Shown here: positions 48,501-55,988 of the stretch, one piece after another
Numbering within the stretch: the first letter of the stretch is position 1
Layout of the letters: each line of letters begins with the position of its first letter
From: Pseudomonas nitroreducens NBRC 12694
GTDB lineage: Bacteria; Pseudomonadota; Gammaproteobacteria; Pseudomonadales; Pseudomonadaceae
Reading direction: 5' to 3'
NCBI RefSeq assembly: GCF_002091755.1
Contig: NZ_BDAI01000003.1
Span: 620,001 to 684,000 of the forward strand
DNA: 64,000 nt
Program-made: the position numbers and the translations under genes
Notes under the pieces: model-generated
Databases searched by the model: none
Told to the model about the DNA's origin: nothing
Seen by the model: only the letters and a program-made list of their open reading frames with translations

Positions 48501-49357
48501 AAATAGAAGCGCTGCGCGTCGCTGTCGTAGACGAACTCCACGGTGCCGGCGCTGCGGTAGCTGACGGCTTTCGCCAACTGGATCGCCGCTGCGCACAGGG
48601 CTTCGGCCATGCCGGCAGGCAGGTTGGGCGCCGGGGTTTCCTCCAGCACTTTCTGGTTGCGCCGCTGCACCGAGCAGTCGCGCACGCCGAGGGCGATCAC
48701 TTCGCCCTGGCCGTCGCCGAACACCTGCACTTCCAGGTGGCGGGCGCGCTGGATGTACTTCTCGATGAACACGCCCGAGTCGCTGAAGTTGTTCTGCCCC
48801 AGGCGCTTCACGGCATCGAAGGCATCGCGCAGTTCGTCCGCCGAGCGGCACACGCGCATGCCGATGCCGCCACCGCCGGCGGTGCTTTTCAGCATCACCG
48901 GGTAGCCGACTTCTTCACCGGCGAGCAACGCGGCTTCGAGGTCGGGCAGCAGGTCGGTGCCTTCGAGCATTGGCACGCCCTGTTCGCGGGCCAGTGCTCG
49001 GGCGGTGTGCTTGAGGCCGAATACGCGCAGTTGCTCCGGCGTCGGGCCGACGAAGGCGATGCCGGCGGCTTCGCAGGCTTCGGCGAAGGCAGCGTTTTCC
49101 GAGAGGAAGCCGTAGCCGGGGTGGATCGCCTGGGCGCCGCTGGCGCGGGCGGCGGCGAGGATTTTCTCCACGACCAGATAGGTGCTGGAGGCCGGGCCTT
49201 CGCCGAGGCTGATGGCCTGGGCGGCCTGCTGGAGGTGCAGGCTGGCGGCGTCGGCTTCGGAGTACACGGCGACGCCGCCCACGTTCAGTTCATTGAGCGT
49301 GCGCAGGATGCGGCAGGCAATGGCGCCGCGGTTGGCGATCAGGAGCTTGTCGAACAT
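45563..49357 (-). CDS. Guanidine (urea-type) carboxylase, biotin-dependent, with in-frame repeat insertion
   Basis: This is a ~1264-residue biotin enzyme. It has a biotin carboxylase domain (~1-450; ATP-grasp GGGGIGMRV), AHS1/AHS2 (KipA/KipI-type) carboxyltransferase parts (~480-760 and ~850-1130), and a C-terminal biotinyl domain with ILESMKMEI. The usual annotation is urea carboxylase. The guanidine-I riboswitch and the two DUF1989 genes upstream indicate guanidine carboxylase, which makes carboxyguanidine. ATG 49357 (MFDKLLIANRGAIACRIL) is chosen; upstream in-frame Met codons are rejected. Residues ~764-842, between the two AHS parts, are translated repeat DNA (see 46832-47066) and make the protein about 60-80 residues longer than family norm. 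Confidence 0.88.
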   Translation of the reverse strand: MFDKLLIANRGAIACRILRTLNELNVGGVAVYSEADAASLHLQQAAQAISLGEGPASSTYLVVEKILAAARASGAQAIHPGYGFLSENAAFAEACEAAGIAFVGPTPEQLRVFGLKHTARALAREQGVPMLEGTDLLPDLEAALLAGEEVGYPVMLKSTAGGGGIGMRVCRSADELRDAFDAVKRLGQNNFSDSGVFIEKYIQRARHLEVQVFGDGQGEVIALGVRDCSVQRRNQKVLEETPAPNLPAGMAEALCAAAIQLAKAVSYRSAGTVEFVYDSDAQRFYFLEVNTRLQVEHGVTEQVWGVDLVRWMIELAAGDLPPLAELATTLKPSGHAIQARLYAEDPGRDFQPCPGLLTAVQFPPADGKALRIDTWVEAGCEIPPYFDPMIAKLIAWAPTREQASAGLDRALAESVLYGVECNRDYLRQIIKDAPFASGSPWTRCLEGLRYRAQTFEVISAGTQTSVQDYPGRLGYWAVGVPPSGPMDDRALRLGNQLLGNPEGAAALEITMSGPTLRFNTDAVVAVTGAALPISLDGVEQPMNTALFIAAGSTLSLGTVSGAGARSYLCLRGGLQVPDYLGSKSTFTLGQFGGHGGRALRAGDVLHLDALADARHGESLPAELRTDLPALRSIRVIYGPHGAPEYFTPAYIQTFFATDWEVHFNSSRTGVRLIGPKPEWVRESGGEAGLHPSNIHDNPYAIGAVDFTGDMPVILGPDGPSLGGFVCPVTVIEADLWQLGQLKAGDRVRFLPVDIAAARDLAAFRRSEFAREPAKRRDHQQEAFASKPAPTGMQLTSSADGLPSPQPSPRGRGGYSEQPESTAPIDRSDSPLSRLRERAGGEGSPSIALTSPIVLDLGQDDTRLVARLSGDTHLLLEIGQPELDLVLRFRGHALMQALEAKHLAGVIDLTPGIRSLQVHYQPETLPLQSLLETVAGLWDAVCAAQDLKVPSRIVHLPLSWDDPACQLAIEKYMTTVRKDAPWCPSNLEFIRRINELPDLEAVYRTVFEASYLVMGLGDVYLGAPVATPLDPRHRLVTTKYNPARTWTAENSVGIGGAYLCVYGMEGPGGYQFVGRTLQMWNRYREVAAFDGKPWLLRFFDQIRFYPVSADELLRIRRDFPLGRYPLRIEESELRLADYQAFLAEEADSIDAFRRHQRAAFDAERERWIASGQAHFESDEAAIDTGDEAPLGAGQHAVESHIAGNLWQVQVEAGASVKAGDILVILESMKMEIPLTAPRDGVVREVRVQPGSPVRAGQRVVVMEEA
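46832..46956. repeat. Palindromic CCCTCACCC repeat inside the carboxylase gene (copy 2)
   Basis: Same family as 45364-45536 and 52745-52860: outer CCCTCACCCCCCGCCCTC and TTGGGGTGAGGG, inner GAGAGGG inverted repeats. It is read in frame as LPSPQPSPRGRGG and SPLSRLRERAGGEGS within the carboxylase. Confidence 0.85.
46989..47066. repeat. REP pair inside the carboxylase gene
   Basis: GGAGCGGGCTTGCTCGCGAA (46992-47011) and the inverted GTTCGCGAGCAAACTCGCTC (47044-47063) are the REP family also present at 14557-14633 and 61207-61274. It is translated in frame in the carboxylase (ends of the peptide: RSEFAREPAK and SKPAPTG). Confidence 0.85.
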
Positions 49358-49540
49358 GAGGGCATCCCCATGGGGTGGCGGGCCGTCCCGCCATGATTCG
49401 GTGTGCGCCACGGTCGTCCGTGGTGCTGGAGTGGTTCTACGGGGCGGATTCGTCCCGGTTCGCGGGCTGGCGCAGCGTCGCGCTGCACTGGGCGCTGCGG
49501 CTCTGGCAGAGCGCGAACAGCCACTGGCGCAGGCGCGCGG

Positions 49541-50176
49541 TCAGTTCCATACCAGCAGCTCCGCCGGCGTCGGGTTCCAGCCGTTGCAGGGGTTGTTGAG
49601 CTGTGGGCAGTTGGAGATCAGGACGATGACATCCATGTGTGCGAGCAGCTCGACGTACTTGCCGGCAGCGGAGATGCCGTCCTCGAAGGTCAGGCCGCCT
49701 TCGGCGGTGACCGGCACGTTCATGAAGAAGTTGATGTTGTGGCTGATGTCGGCCTTGCTCAGGCGGCCGTCGTGCAGGCTGGCGCGCAGGAAGTTGTCGC
49801 GACAGCTGTGCATGTAGCGCTTGTCCAGGGCGTAGCGCACGGTGTTGCTCTCCTGGGCGCAGGCGCCGCCGAGGGTGTCGTGGCGGCCGCAGGTGTCGGC
49901 GGTGATGGTCAGCATCGGGTTGCCGAGATTGGACCAGAGCACGCTGCCGGCGCTGAGGTAGACCTGCCCCTGTTTGCGCAGGGTGCGCTGTACGTCGTAG
50001 CGCTCGCGCGGATTGGCGGCGCTGAAGAACAGCGTGTCCACCGCCTGGTTGCCTTCCAGGTCGAGGATGCGCAGGGTCTGACCGGCCTTGAGTTCGGTGA
50101 GGCTGGGTTCGCCGGCCGGGATCAGGGTGCGCGAGACGCAGGCTTCGGGGTGTTTGGCGCTGGGGACGATGGGCAT
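49541..50176 (-). CDS. DUF1989 carboxyguanidine deiminase subunit (UAAP2-like)
   Basis: This 211-residue protein of the urea-carboxylase-associated (DUF1989) family has LKAGQTLRILDLEGNQAVDTLF and the shared motif TADTCGRHDTLGGAC. In guanidine-degrading Pseudomonas two such proteins (CgdA and CgdB) form carboxyguanidine deiminase, which turns carboxyguanidine into allophanate and ammonia. The ATG at 50176 has a TAAGGAGCG ribosome site. It lies 11 bases behind the second DUF1989 gene. Which of the two corresponds to CgdA or CgdB is not decided here. Confidence 0.87.
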   Translation of the reverse strand: MPIVPSAKHPEACVSRTLIPAGEPSLTELKAGQTLRILDLEGNQAVDTLFFSAANPRERYDVQRTLRKQGQVYLSAGSVLWSNLGNPMLTITADTCGRHDTLGGACAQESNTVRYALDKRYMHSCRDNFLRASLHDGRLSKADISHNINFFMNVPVTAEGGLTFEDGISAAGKYVELLAHMDVIVLISNCPQLNNPCNGWNPTPAELLVWN

Positions 50177-50187
50177 GCTCGCGCTCC

Positions 50188-50907
50188 TTACAGGTACTGG
50201 CGTTCGGTGTTGTGGAAGCCGCGGCCGTTCTCCGGGCGGGACGTGCGGCAGAGCACGCTGATGCCGTCGGCGGCGACCTGCTGCCAGGTCAGGCCGATGG
50301 GCTTGGGTGCGTACTGCGGGTTCGGGTCCAGGGGGTGTTGCAGGGCGGTTAGCACCACCAGCGTGTCCATTGGTGCGTAGAGCTCGACGTAGTCGCCGGC
50401 CTTGGAGTTGCCCTGGGCGAAGCGCAAGCAGCCGTCGGCATCGACGTCCACGCGGCTGAACAGGTTCAGGCACATCAGCAGGTCCTGCAGGCGCATGTCC
50501 CACTTGCCCATCTCCACCAGCAGGTTGTCCACGCCGTTGCGGTGGAAGCCGTTGCGCAGTTCCTGGTAGCGCCCCTGGCCGTATTTCTCCTGCACTTCGG
50601 CGGCGTTCAGCACGCCGCCGAAGCTGTCGTGCCAGCCGCAGCTGTCGGCGGTGATGGCGGCGAGCACGCGGCCCATGTCCGAGTACAGGCAGTGGCCGGC
50701 GGTGAGCTTGGCGGTGTGCTGACATTTGAGGCTGTCGGGCAGGTTCAGCCGCTCGCTTTTCTCGGCGGCGTTGAACAGCAGCAGGCTGACGTTGCCGCCG
50801 CCTTCGATATCGGTCAGGCGCAGCACCTGGCCGCGCTTGAGGACGAAGGAGGTATGGCCGCCGCCGGGGACGGTTTCTTCGTACAGCGTGGTGCGTAGTT
50901 CGTTCAT
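50188..50907 (-). CDS. DUF1989 carboxyguanidine deiminase subunit (UAAP1-like)
   Basis: This 239-residue DUF1989 protein has KRGQVLRLTDIEGGGNVSLLLFN and TADSCGWHDSFGGVL, parallel to the motif of the neighbouring subunit. Both subunits are needed for carboxyguanidine deiminase activity in the family. It follows the ABC ATP-binding gene by 10 bases and is in the same operon under the guanidine-I riboswitch. The cysteine and histidine in the CG-x-HD motif are candidate catalytic or metal residues. Confidence 0.87.
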   Translation of the reverse strand: MNELRTTLYEETVPGGGHTSFVLKRGQVLRLTDIEGGGNVSLLLFNAAEKSERLNLPDSLKCQHTAKLTAGHCLYSDMGRVLAAITADSCGWHDSFGGVLNAAEVQEKYGQGRYQELRNGFHRNGVDNLLVEMGKWDMRLQDLLMCLNLFSRVDVDADGCLRFAQGNSKAGDYVELYAPMDTLVVLTALQHPLDPNPQYAPKPIGLTWQQVAADGISVLCRTSRPENGRGFHNTERQYL

Positions 50908-50917
50908 GGCGGGCTCC

Positions 50918-51862
50918 TCAGTAGGCCGGCGTGATCAGCGGGGCGGCGGCCGTTTCCAGGCGCGCGGCGAGCGGTTCGGGCAGGGCGGCGCGGGCGGCCT
51001 TGCGGTCGGCGTTGAGCGGTATGTCGTAGGTGATACGGGCGCCGTAGGCGGTGGGTGCCTGCGGGTCGTGGCGGACCTTGTCGAAGACCAGCAGGCGGGT
51101 GCCCAGGCTGAAGCCCTCGGCGAGGTCGTGGGTGACCATGAATACGGTGAGCCGGGTTTCCTGCCACAGCTCCAGCAGCAGGGTGTGCATGTCCTGGCGG
51201 ATACCGGGGTCGAGCGCGCCGAAGGGTTCGTCGAGCAGCAGCACGCGGGGCTTCATGATCAGCGCCTGGGCAATCGCCAGACGTTGCTGCATGCCGCCGG
51301 AGAGAGCGGTCGGATATTGCTTCAGCGCATGGCCGAGGCCGACCCGTTCGAGCAGGGCGGCGGCCTGCTCGCGGGCCTCGCGCTTGGCGTTGCCCAGCAG
51401 CCGGCCGAGCAGCGGCGAACGTGGCAACTCCAGGCCAAGGGCGACGTTGTCGAGCACGGACAGATGCGGGAACACCGAGTAGCGCTGGAACACCACGCCA
51501 CGGCTCGGGTCGGGCTCGCCCGGCAGCGGTTGGCCTTCGAGCAGCAGCTCGCCACGGCTGGGGCGCTCCTGGCCGAGCAGCAGGCGCAGGAAGGTGGACT
51601 TGCCGCAGCCGGAGGCGCCGACCAGGGTGCAGAACTCGCCTTCCTTTACCTCCAGGTTGAGGCGCTCCAGCACTACGTTGCCGGCGTACTCCTGCCAGAC
51701 GTTCTTCACGTTGATGAAAGGAGTGGCAGCTACTGCGCGTTGCGATTGCTGCGTTGCGCGGTGCTCGCAATCCTCATGGACTATGTGTTCACTCCGGTTG
51801 CTGTGCTTCGGGCAACTGGCACTCGTAGCGCTCGCTACGCTGCTTGTCTGTTTATCATTCAT
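50918..51862 (-). CDS. ABC transporter ATP-binding protein (guanidine/urea-type uptake)
   Basis: This 314-residue ATPase has Walker A GASGCGKST, signature LSGGMQQRLAIAQAL, Walker B VLLLDEPFGALD and a switch His in VTHDLAEG. It pairs with the permease (4-base overlap) and substrate-binding gene upstream. Residues 2 to about 45 (KQTSSVASATSASCPKHSN and on to HRATQQSQRAVAA) do not resemble the family and come from a low-complexity, palindrome-bearing DNA segment at about 51720-51855. The true family start resembles INVKNVWQEYAGNVVLER. The extension may be a repeat-derived addition; alternative starts inside it are not obvious. Confidence 0.85.
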   Translation of the reverse strand: MNDKQTSSVASATSASCPKHSNRSEHIVHEDCEHRATQQSQRAVAATPFINVKNVWQEYAGNVVLERLNLEVKEGEFCTLVGASGCGKSTFLRLLLGQERPSRGELLLEGQPLPGEPDPSRGVVFQRYSVFPHLSVLDNVALGLELPRSPLLGRLLGNAKREAREQAAALLERVGLGHALKQYPTALSGGMQQRLAIAQALIMKPRVLLLDEPFGALDPGIRQDMHTLLLELWQETRLTVFMVTHDLAEGFSLGTRLLVFDKVRHDPQAPTAYGARITYDIPLNADRKAARAALPEPLAARLETAAAPLITPAY

Positions 51863-52674
51863 GCCTTGCCTCCTTCGTACCAGGGGAAGGCACGCCGGGT
51901 GAGCAGGCGCAGGCCGTAGTCCATCAGCCAGGCCAGCGCAGTGATCCACACCACGTAGGGCAGGATCACGTCCATGGCCAGGTAGCGGCGCACGAGGAAG
52001 ATGCGGTAGCCCAGGCCGTCGGTAGAGGCGATGGCTTCGGCGGCGATGAGGAACAGCCAGGCCGAGCCGAGCATCAGGCGCAGGGAAATCAGCAGGCGCG
52101 GCATCAGTTGCGGCAGCACCACGCGCAGGATCAGCGTCCAGGTGCTGGCGCCCAGGGTTTGCGCCTTGATCAGCAGTTCGCGGGGGATTTCCCTCGCGCG
52201 CTGTTCGATGTCACGGGCGATGCAGGGGGCGACGCCGATGACGATCAGCATCACCTTGGACAGCTCGCCGAGGCCGAAGACGATGAACAGCACCGGCAGG
52301 ATCGCCAGCGGCGGGATCATCGACAGCACGGTGAGCAGCGGCGATAGCGGCGCACTGAACAGCGGCACGCTGCCGGCGGCAATGCCCAGCACCATGCCGA
52401 GCAGGGCGGCGATGCCCAGTCCCATGCCGAGGCGTTGCAGGCTGGCGCCGGTGTCCTGCCAGAACAGCACGTCGCCGGTGCGCTTGTCTTCGCTGAAAGC
52501 CAGGCGGTTCACCGCGTCGGCCATCTGCGCGGCGCTGGGCAGCAGCTTGTCGTTGGGGTTCTCCGCCAGCCGCGAGGTGGAGCCCGCGAAGTAGGCGAAC
52601 AGCAGCAGGGCGAAGGGCAGCAGCACCAGGAACAGACGGCCGCTGCGGTCGGGGGTTCGGTTGATCAGGCGCAT
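51859..52674 (-). CDS. ABC transporter permease (guanidine/urea-type uptake)
   Basis: This 271-residue BPD-type inner-membrane permease has about six helices, for example LFLVLLPFALLLFAYFAG near the start, and the EAA-type loop with AQTLGASTWTLILRVVLPQL. It belongs to the nitrate/sulfonate/taurine-like permease family. It overlaps the ATPase gene by 4 bases and follows the substrate-binding gene after a 204-base gap that contains a palindromic repeat. Substrate guanidine is inferred from the riboswitch and operon. Confidence 0.88.
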   Translation of the reverse strand: MRLINRTPDRSGRLFLVLLPFALLLFAYFAGSTSRLAENPNDKLLPSAAQMADAVNRLAFSEDKRTGDVLFWQDTGASLQRLGMGLGIAALLGMVLGIAAGSVPLFSAPLSPLLTVLSMIPPLAILPVLFIVFGLGELSKVMLIVIGVAPCIARDIEQRAREIPRELLIKAQTLGASTWTLILRVVLPQLMPRLLISLRLMLGSAWLFLIAAEAIASTDGLGYRIFLVRRYLAMDVILPYVVWITALAWLMDYGLRLLTRRAFPWYEGGKA

Positions 52675-52744
52675 GCGTCGTACCTGTTTATTGCGGGCCT
52701 TTGGGGCCGTTTACTGCTTTGCGTGAGTTCGTGCCGATGCTTTT

Positions 52745-52860
52745 CCCTCACCCCAGCCCTCTCCCGGAGGGAGAGGGGGTTGTCCGTGCCGGCGGATGCC
52801 AGGGTTTCAACCTGCACCAACCAGTTCCCTCTCCCTCTGGGAGAGGGTTAGGGTGAGGGG
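52745..52860. repeat. Palindromic CCCTCACCC repeat (copy 3)
   Basis: Begins CCCTCACCCCAGCCCTCTCC and ends CTCTGGGAGAGGGTTAGGGT plus GAGGGG, as the copies at 45364-45536 and 46832-46956. It lies between the substrate-binding protein and permease genes. Confidence 0.8.
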
Positions 52861-52878
52861 CTCTTGCAGGCTCCGGTG

Positions 52879-53943
52879 TCAGAGCTTTCCCTCAGCCGCC
52901 ATCTGCACGTAGCTCGGATCGAAGCGCAGCTTGAGATTCTTCGCGTCGCCGGTGGAAAGCCCGCCGGCGAAGCTCATGCCCACCGCGTCGGCGCTTTTCG
53001 CGCCTTCGCCGAGCAGGCCGTGGGCGAAGGAGAAGGCCGCGACCTTGTCCATGGTCGCCGGCAGTTTCGGGCTGGTGGCAAAGGCCAGCGCCTCCTGCGG
53101 CGTGGCAAACAGCTTGGTGGTGGCGAGCTGGCTCTGGTAGCCGGCGAGGTCGGTGCCCGAGGCCTTGGCCATGTGTTCCAGCGCGGCGCGGGTGTCGGCG
53201 CTGTCGCCCTGCATCAGCGCGACGGTCTCGAACCAGGCGCCGGTCAGGGCCTTGCCCAGCGCCGGGTTGTCCTTCAGGACGGCGCTGTTGACCACCATCA
53301 TGTCCATGATCTCGCCGGGGATCTGGCTGGAGTTGAACACCTCGGTAGTGCCCGGCTTGGCGCGGGCCTCGGCGAGCATCGGGTTCCAGGTGGTCACGGC
53401 CTGCACCTCGTCGGTGTTGAAGGCGGCGGCGATGTCGGCGTCGGAGGTGTTCACCGTCTTCACGTCCTTCTCGCTCAGGCGGGCGCTTTCCAGCGCGCGG
53501 GCGAGCAGGTAGTGGGAGACCGAGAGCTCCACGAGGTTGACGTTCTGCCCCTTGAGGTCGGCCAGGGTCTTGCCTTCGCCCTTGAGGACGATGCCGTCGT
53601 TGCCGTTGGAGAAGTCGCTGACGATCAGCGCGGTGGAGTCGACGCCGCCGGCGGCGGGAATGGTCAGGGCGTCCATGTTGGTCATGGTGCAGCCGTCGAA
53701 CTGGCCCGCGGTGTACTGGTTGATCGACTCGATGTAGTCGTTGAGCTGGGTGACCTTGATCTCGATGCCGTACTTCTTCGCCCACTTGTCGACGATGCCG
53801 TGGCTGGCCGCGTATTCCCAGGGCATCCAGCCGGCGTAGATGGTCCAGCAGAGGTTGAAGCTGTTCTTCGCGGCGGCGGAGGCTGAGAGGCTGAAGGCGG
53901 CGAGGCCGGCAGCGAGCAGGGCGGTCAGAAGGGGCTTGCGCAT
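52879..53943 (-). CDS. ABC transporter substrate-binding protein (guanidine/urea-type uptake)
   Basis: This 354-residue periplasmic protein has a signal peptide (MRKPLLTALLAAGLAAFSLS, cleavage near ASA|AA). The mature domain has FNLCWTIYAGWMPWEYAASH and the TauA/NMT1-like pattern TGQFDG-type (here TAGQFDGCTMTNMDALTIPA). It is the first structural gene of the operon, directly behind the guanidine-I riboswitch. Related proteins are annotated as putative urea ABC transporter binding proteins; guanidine is the more likely ligand here. Length and motifs are normal. Confidence 0.87.
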   Translation of the reverse strand: MRKPLLTALLAAGLAAFSLSASAAAKNSFNLCWTIYAGWMPWEYAASHGIVDKWAKKYGIEIKVTQLNDYIESINQYTAGQFDGCTMTNMDALTIPAAGGVDSTALIVSDFSNGNDGIVLKGEGKTLADLKGQNVNLVELSVSHYLLARALESARLSEKDVKTVNTSDADIAAAFNTDEVQAVTTWNPMLAEARAKPGTTEVFNSSQIPGEIMDMMVVNSAVLKDNPALGKALTGAWFETVALMQGDSADTRAALEHMAKASGTDLAGYQSQLATTKLFATPQEALAFATSPKLPATMDKVAAFSFAHGLLGEGAKSADAVGMSFAGGLSTGDAKNLKLRFDPSYVQMAAEGKL

Positions 53944-54000
53944 GGAGCATCTCCAGTCGATTGTCGGGCAGGCAGGAGTCGGGCGGCACGTGTCGCTCTC

Positions 54001-54090
54001 GTCTCCCGGGCTTTTGTCCCGCCGTGTAACCTCGCTGGAGGTCGATGACTCTCGGACCAGTCACTCGCTTGGCGAGCCGGAACCCTAGTC
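54001..54090 (-). promoter_or_regulatory. Guanidine-I riboswitch (ykkC type)
   Basis: The minus strand reads CTAGGGTTCCGG, then GACTGGTCCGAGAG, then ACACGGCGGGACAAAAGCCC followed by GGGAGA, the three conserved blocks of the guanidine-I (ykkC) riboswitch in the right order and spacing. It ends about 57 bases before the substrate-binding gene start, in the leader of the operon. Guanidine binding turns expression on in this class. The rest of the 421-base region to 54364 has no other gene. Confidence 0.9.
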
Positions 54091-54364
54091 ATCCATTTCA
54101 GATTGTGGTGCCGCTGTCCGAGTGCTTCGGATCGTTCCTGCACAGGCGAAATAAAGCGAGCGGCGTGCCAAGTCGGCGAAAGTGCCGGGGCAGAAGGGCT
54201 ACGGTGGAGTGGTGGATGTTTTTCGGTGCACGCGAGGGCGTTCGCCTGCCCTCAAATGAAGCGTGGCGCCGCTTCCTGGTGCGCGGGCCAGTCGAAAGGC
54301 AGGAGCGTGGCGGGCGTGGCCGGCGGCAGACTGCTGCGACCTTCACCTTGAGGAATCCATCGCC

Positions 54365-54622
54365 ATGTCCGAGTTGCTGAGCTTTGCCAAGGGCGCGCTG
54401 ACCATGTTCTGGCTCGCCGCCGTGCTCAACCTGATCTATCCGTTCGGCGAGTTGCATCGCCCGCTGCTGTGGCTCTCCGCGATCCTGCTGGTGGTGCATG
54501 TGGGCGAGGTGCTGTTGCTGGCGCGTCGGCGTTCGGTCACCGAGAAGGTGCAGGTGCTGCTGTTTGGCGTGCTGCATCTGCAAAGCCGCAAGGTTCGCCG
54601 TCTGGAAACTGTAAACGGCTGA
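54365..54622 (+). CDS. DUF1145 small membrane protein
   Basis: This 85-residue protein has two hydrophobic helices (LTMFWLAAVLNLIYPFG and LLWLSAILLVVHVGEVLLL) and a basic C-terminus, the DUF1145 pattern. Function is not known. The upstream in-frame part (from 54263) is rejected because MSELLSFAKGALTMFW at 54365 has a ribosome site (GAGGAATC) and fits the family. It stands alone between the guanidine operon and a small lipoprotein gene. Confidence 0.8.
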   Translation: MSELLSFAKGALTMFWLAAVLNLIYPFGELHRPLLWLSAILLVVHVGEVLLLARRRSVTEKVQVLLFGVLHLQSRKVRRLETVNG

Positions 54623-54745
54623 TTTACCCAAGCTTTACTTTTCGACGCGGCACCGTGTTCTGAGCGGAATGTCTGATCTTGCGAGACCGGAAGAATGTAC
54701 GCCCCGCATCCCGGCGGGGCGGCCGGCTCGCTTGATGGAGGCGCC

Positions 54746-54913
54746 ATGCGTCGTTTCTTCGCTGCTGTACTGATGATCCTTCCGTTGACCGGCTGCGTGG
54801 TCTACGAGCATGACCACGACCGTGGAGGCTGGCGCGATCGCCCGCACTATTATCGCCCTGCGCCGCCACCGCCGGCTTACTACGGTGGCCCCTACCAGGG
54901 CTGGCACCGGTGA
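54746..54913 (+). CDS. Small lipoprotein
   Basis: This 55-residue protein has a lipoprotein signal (MRRFFAAVLMILPLTGC, Cys17 after LTG) and a short mature part rich in His, Tyr and Pro (YEHDHDRGGWRDRPHYYRP). The ATG at 54746 has a TGGAGG ribosome site. It resembles small Pseudomonas outer-membrane lipoproteins of unknown function; the tail could bind metal, but this is speculative. Confidence 0.75.
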   Translation: MRRFFAAVLMILPLTGCVVYEHDHDRGGWRDRPHYYRPAPPPPAYYGGPYQGWHR

Positions 54914-54981
54914 GTTGCCGGTTCGATCGGAGCGTGGGGCCGATGGCTATCGCTGCGCTCCACGCCCTCCTGCGGAATCAC

Positions 54982-55890
54982 TCATGACGCGGTATTGAAT
55001 GCCGCGTCTTCCTCCAGCAACAGCTCGACGAACTGGCTGGCCGCCGGCGACAGGCTGCGGCCGGCGTGCCGCACCAGCGCGTAGGCTGAGCCGCGCCCGG
55101 CCACTTCGCCATTGGGCCAGGGCAGCACGGCGAGCCTGCCAGCCTGGACATCGGCGGCGACCACGTCCCAGGTGGCGAGGCAGAGCACGTCGCTGCCCTT
55201 CACCAACTCCTTGAGCATCAGCACGTCATCGCACTGCACGCTCAACGGTTGTGCGCGGCCCAGGATGCGCGAGAGTCCCTCGTGGGCGTCGCGGGGCAGG
55301 CGAGGCCCCGCCAGCGGATAGCTGAGCACGCTGTCGAGCGAGGGTTGGCCGGCCATCAGCGGATGCCCTGGCCGGCAGAACAGCACGCCGCGGTGCTCGC
55401 GCAGCGGCAGAATCTCGAGGCGACTGTCGCCCTCCAGTTCGCGGTAGTCGGCGACGAACAGCTCCAGCTCGTCATCCAGCAGGCGCTGCTGCAATTCGCC
55501 CCAGTTTTCGATGGACAGCAGGATCGACACCTTCGGGTGGGCGCTGCTGTAGCGCGCCAGTACCTGGGGCAGCAGTCGCGCGCCGGGGAAGGGGCCGGCG
55601 CCCAGGCGCAGCTCGCCGGTTTCCAGGTCCGCCAGTTGCAGCACCGCGTTCTTCAGCGCGCGATCGCCAGCCAGCAGTCGGCGGGCATGCTCCAGTACCA
55701 GCCGGCCGTGGGCGGTGAGGGTGACGCCGCGCGGGTTGCGGTCCACCAGCTGGCAGTTCAGCTGGCCCTCCAGCGCCTGGATACTGCGCGACAGGGCGGG
55801 TTGGCTAAGATTCACCGCATCGGCGGCACGGGCGAAGTGGCCGTGCTCGGCGAGGGCGACGAAGTGGCGTAGCTGACGGAGATCGCTCAT
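54982..55890 (-). CDS. sdsB1: LysR-type regulator of alkyl sulfatase
   Basis: This 302-residue LysR protein has the N-terminal HTH (MSDLRQLRHFVALAEHGHFA, then RAADAVNLSQPALSRSIQALEG) and a periplasmic-binding-like effector domain. It is divergent from the alkyl-sulfatase gene with a 98-base gap, the arrangement of sdsB1/sdsA1 in P. aeruginosa, where it activates the sulfatase in the presence of SDS. The start at 55890 is chosen; earlier in-frame sequence is not family-like. The gene name rests on the pairing. Confidence 0.85.
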   Translation of the reverse strand: MSDLRQLRHFVALAEHGHFARAADAVNLSQPALSRSIQALEGQLNCQLVDRNPRGVTLTAHGRLVLEHARRLLAGDRALKNAVLQLADLETGELRLGAGPFPGARLLPQVLARYSSAHPKVSILLSIENWGELQQRLLDDELELFVADYRELEGDSRLEILPLREHRGVLFCRPGHPLMAGQPSLDSVLSYPLAGPRLPRDAHEGLSRILGRAQPLSVQCDDVLMLKELVKGSDVLCLATWDVVAADVQAGRLAVLPWPNGEVAGRGSAYALVRHAGRSLSPAASQFVELLLEEDAAFNTAS

Positions 55891-55988
55891 GCGCTTCCTG
55901 CATCGATATTGAAATTGGAATGCATTGGAATTATTAGCGCGACGGCCGGCATAGTGCGAGCACAACAACAAATACCGGAGCCTTCCGA

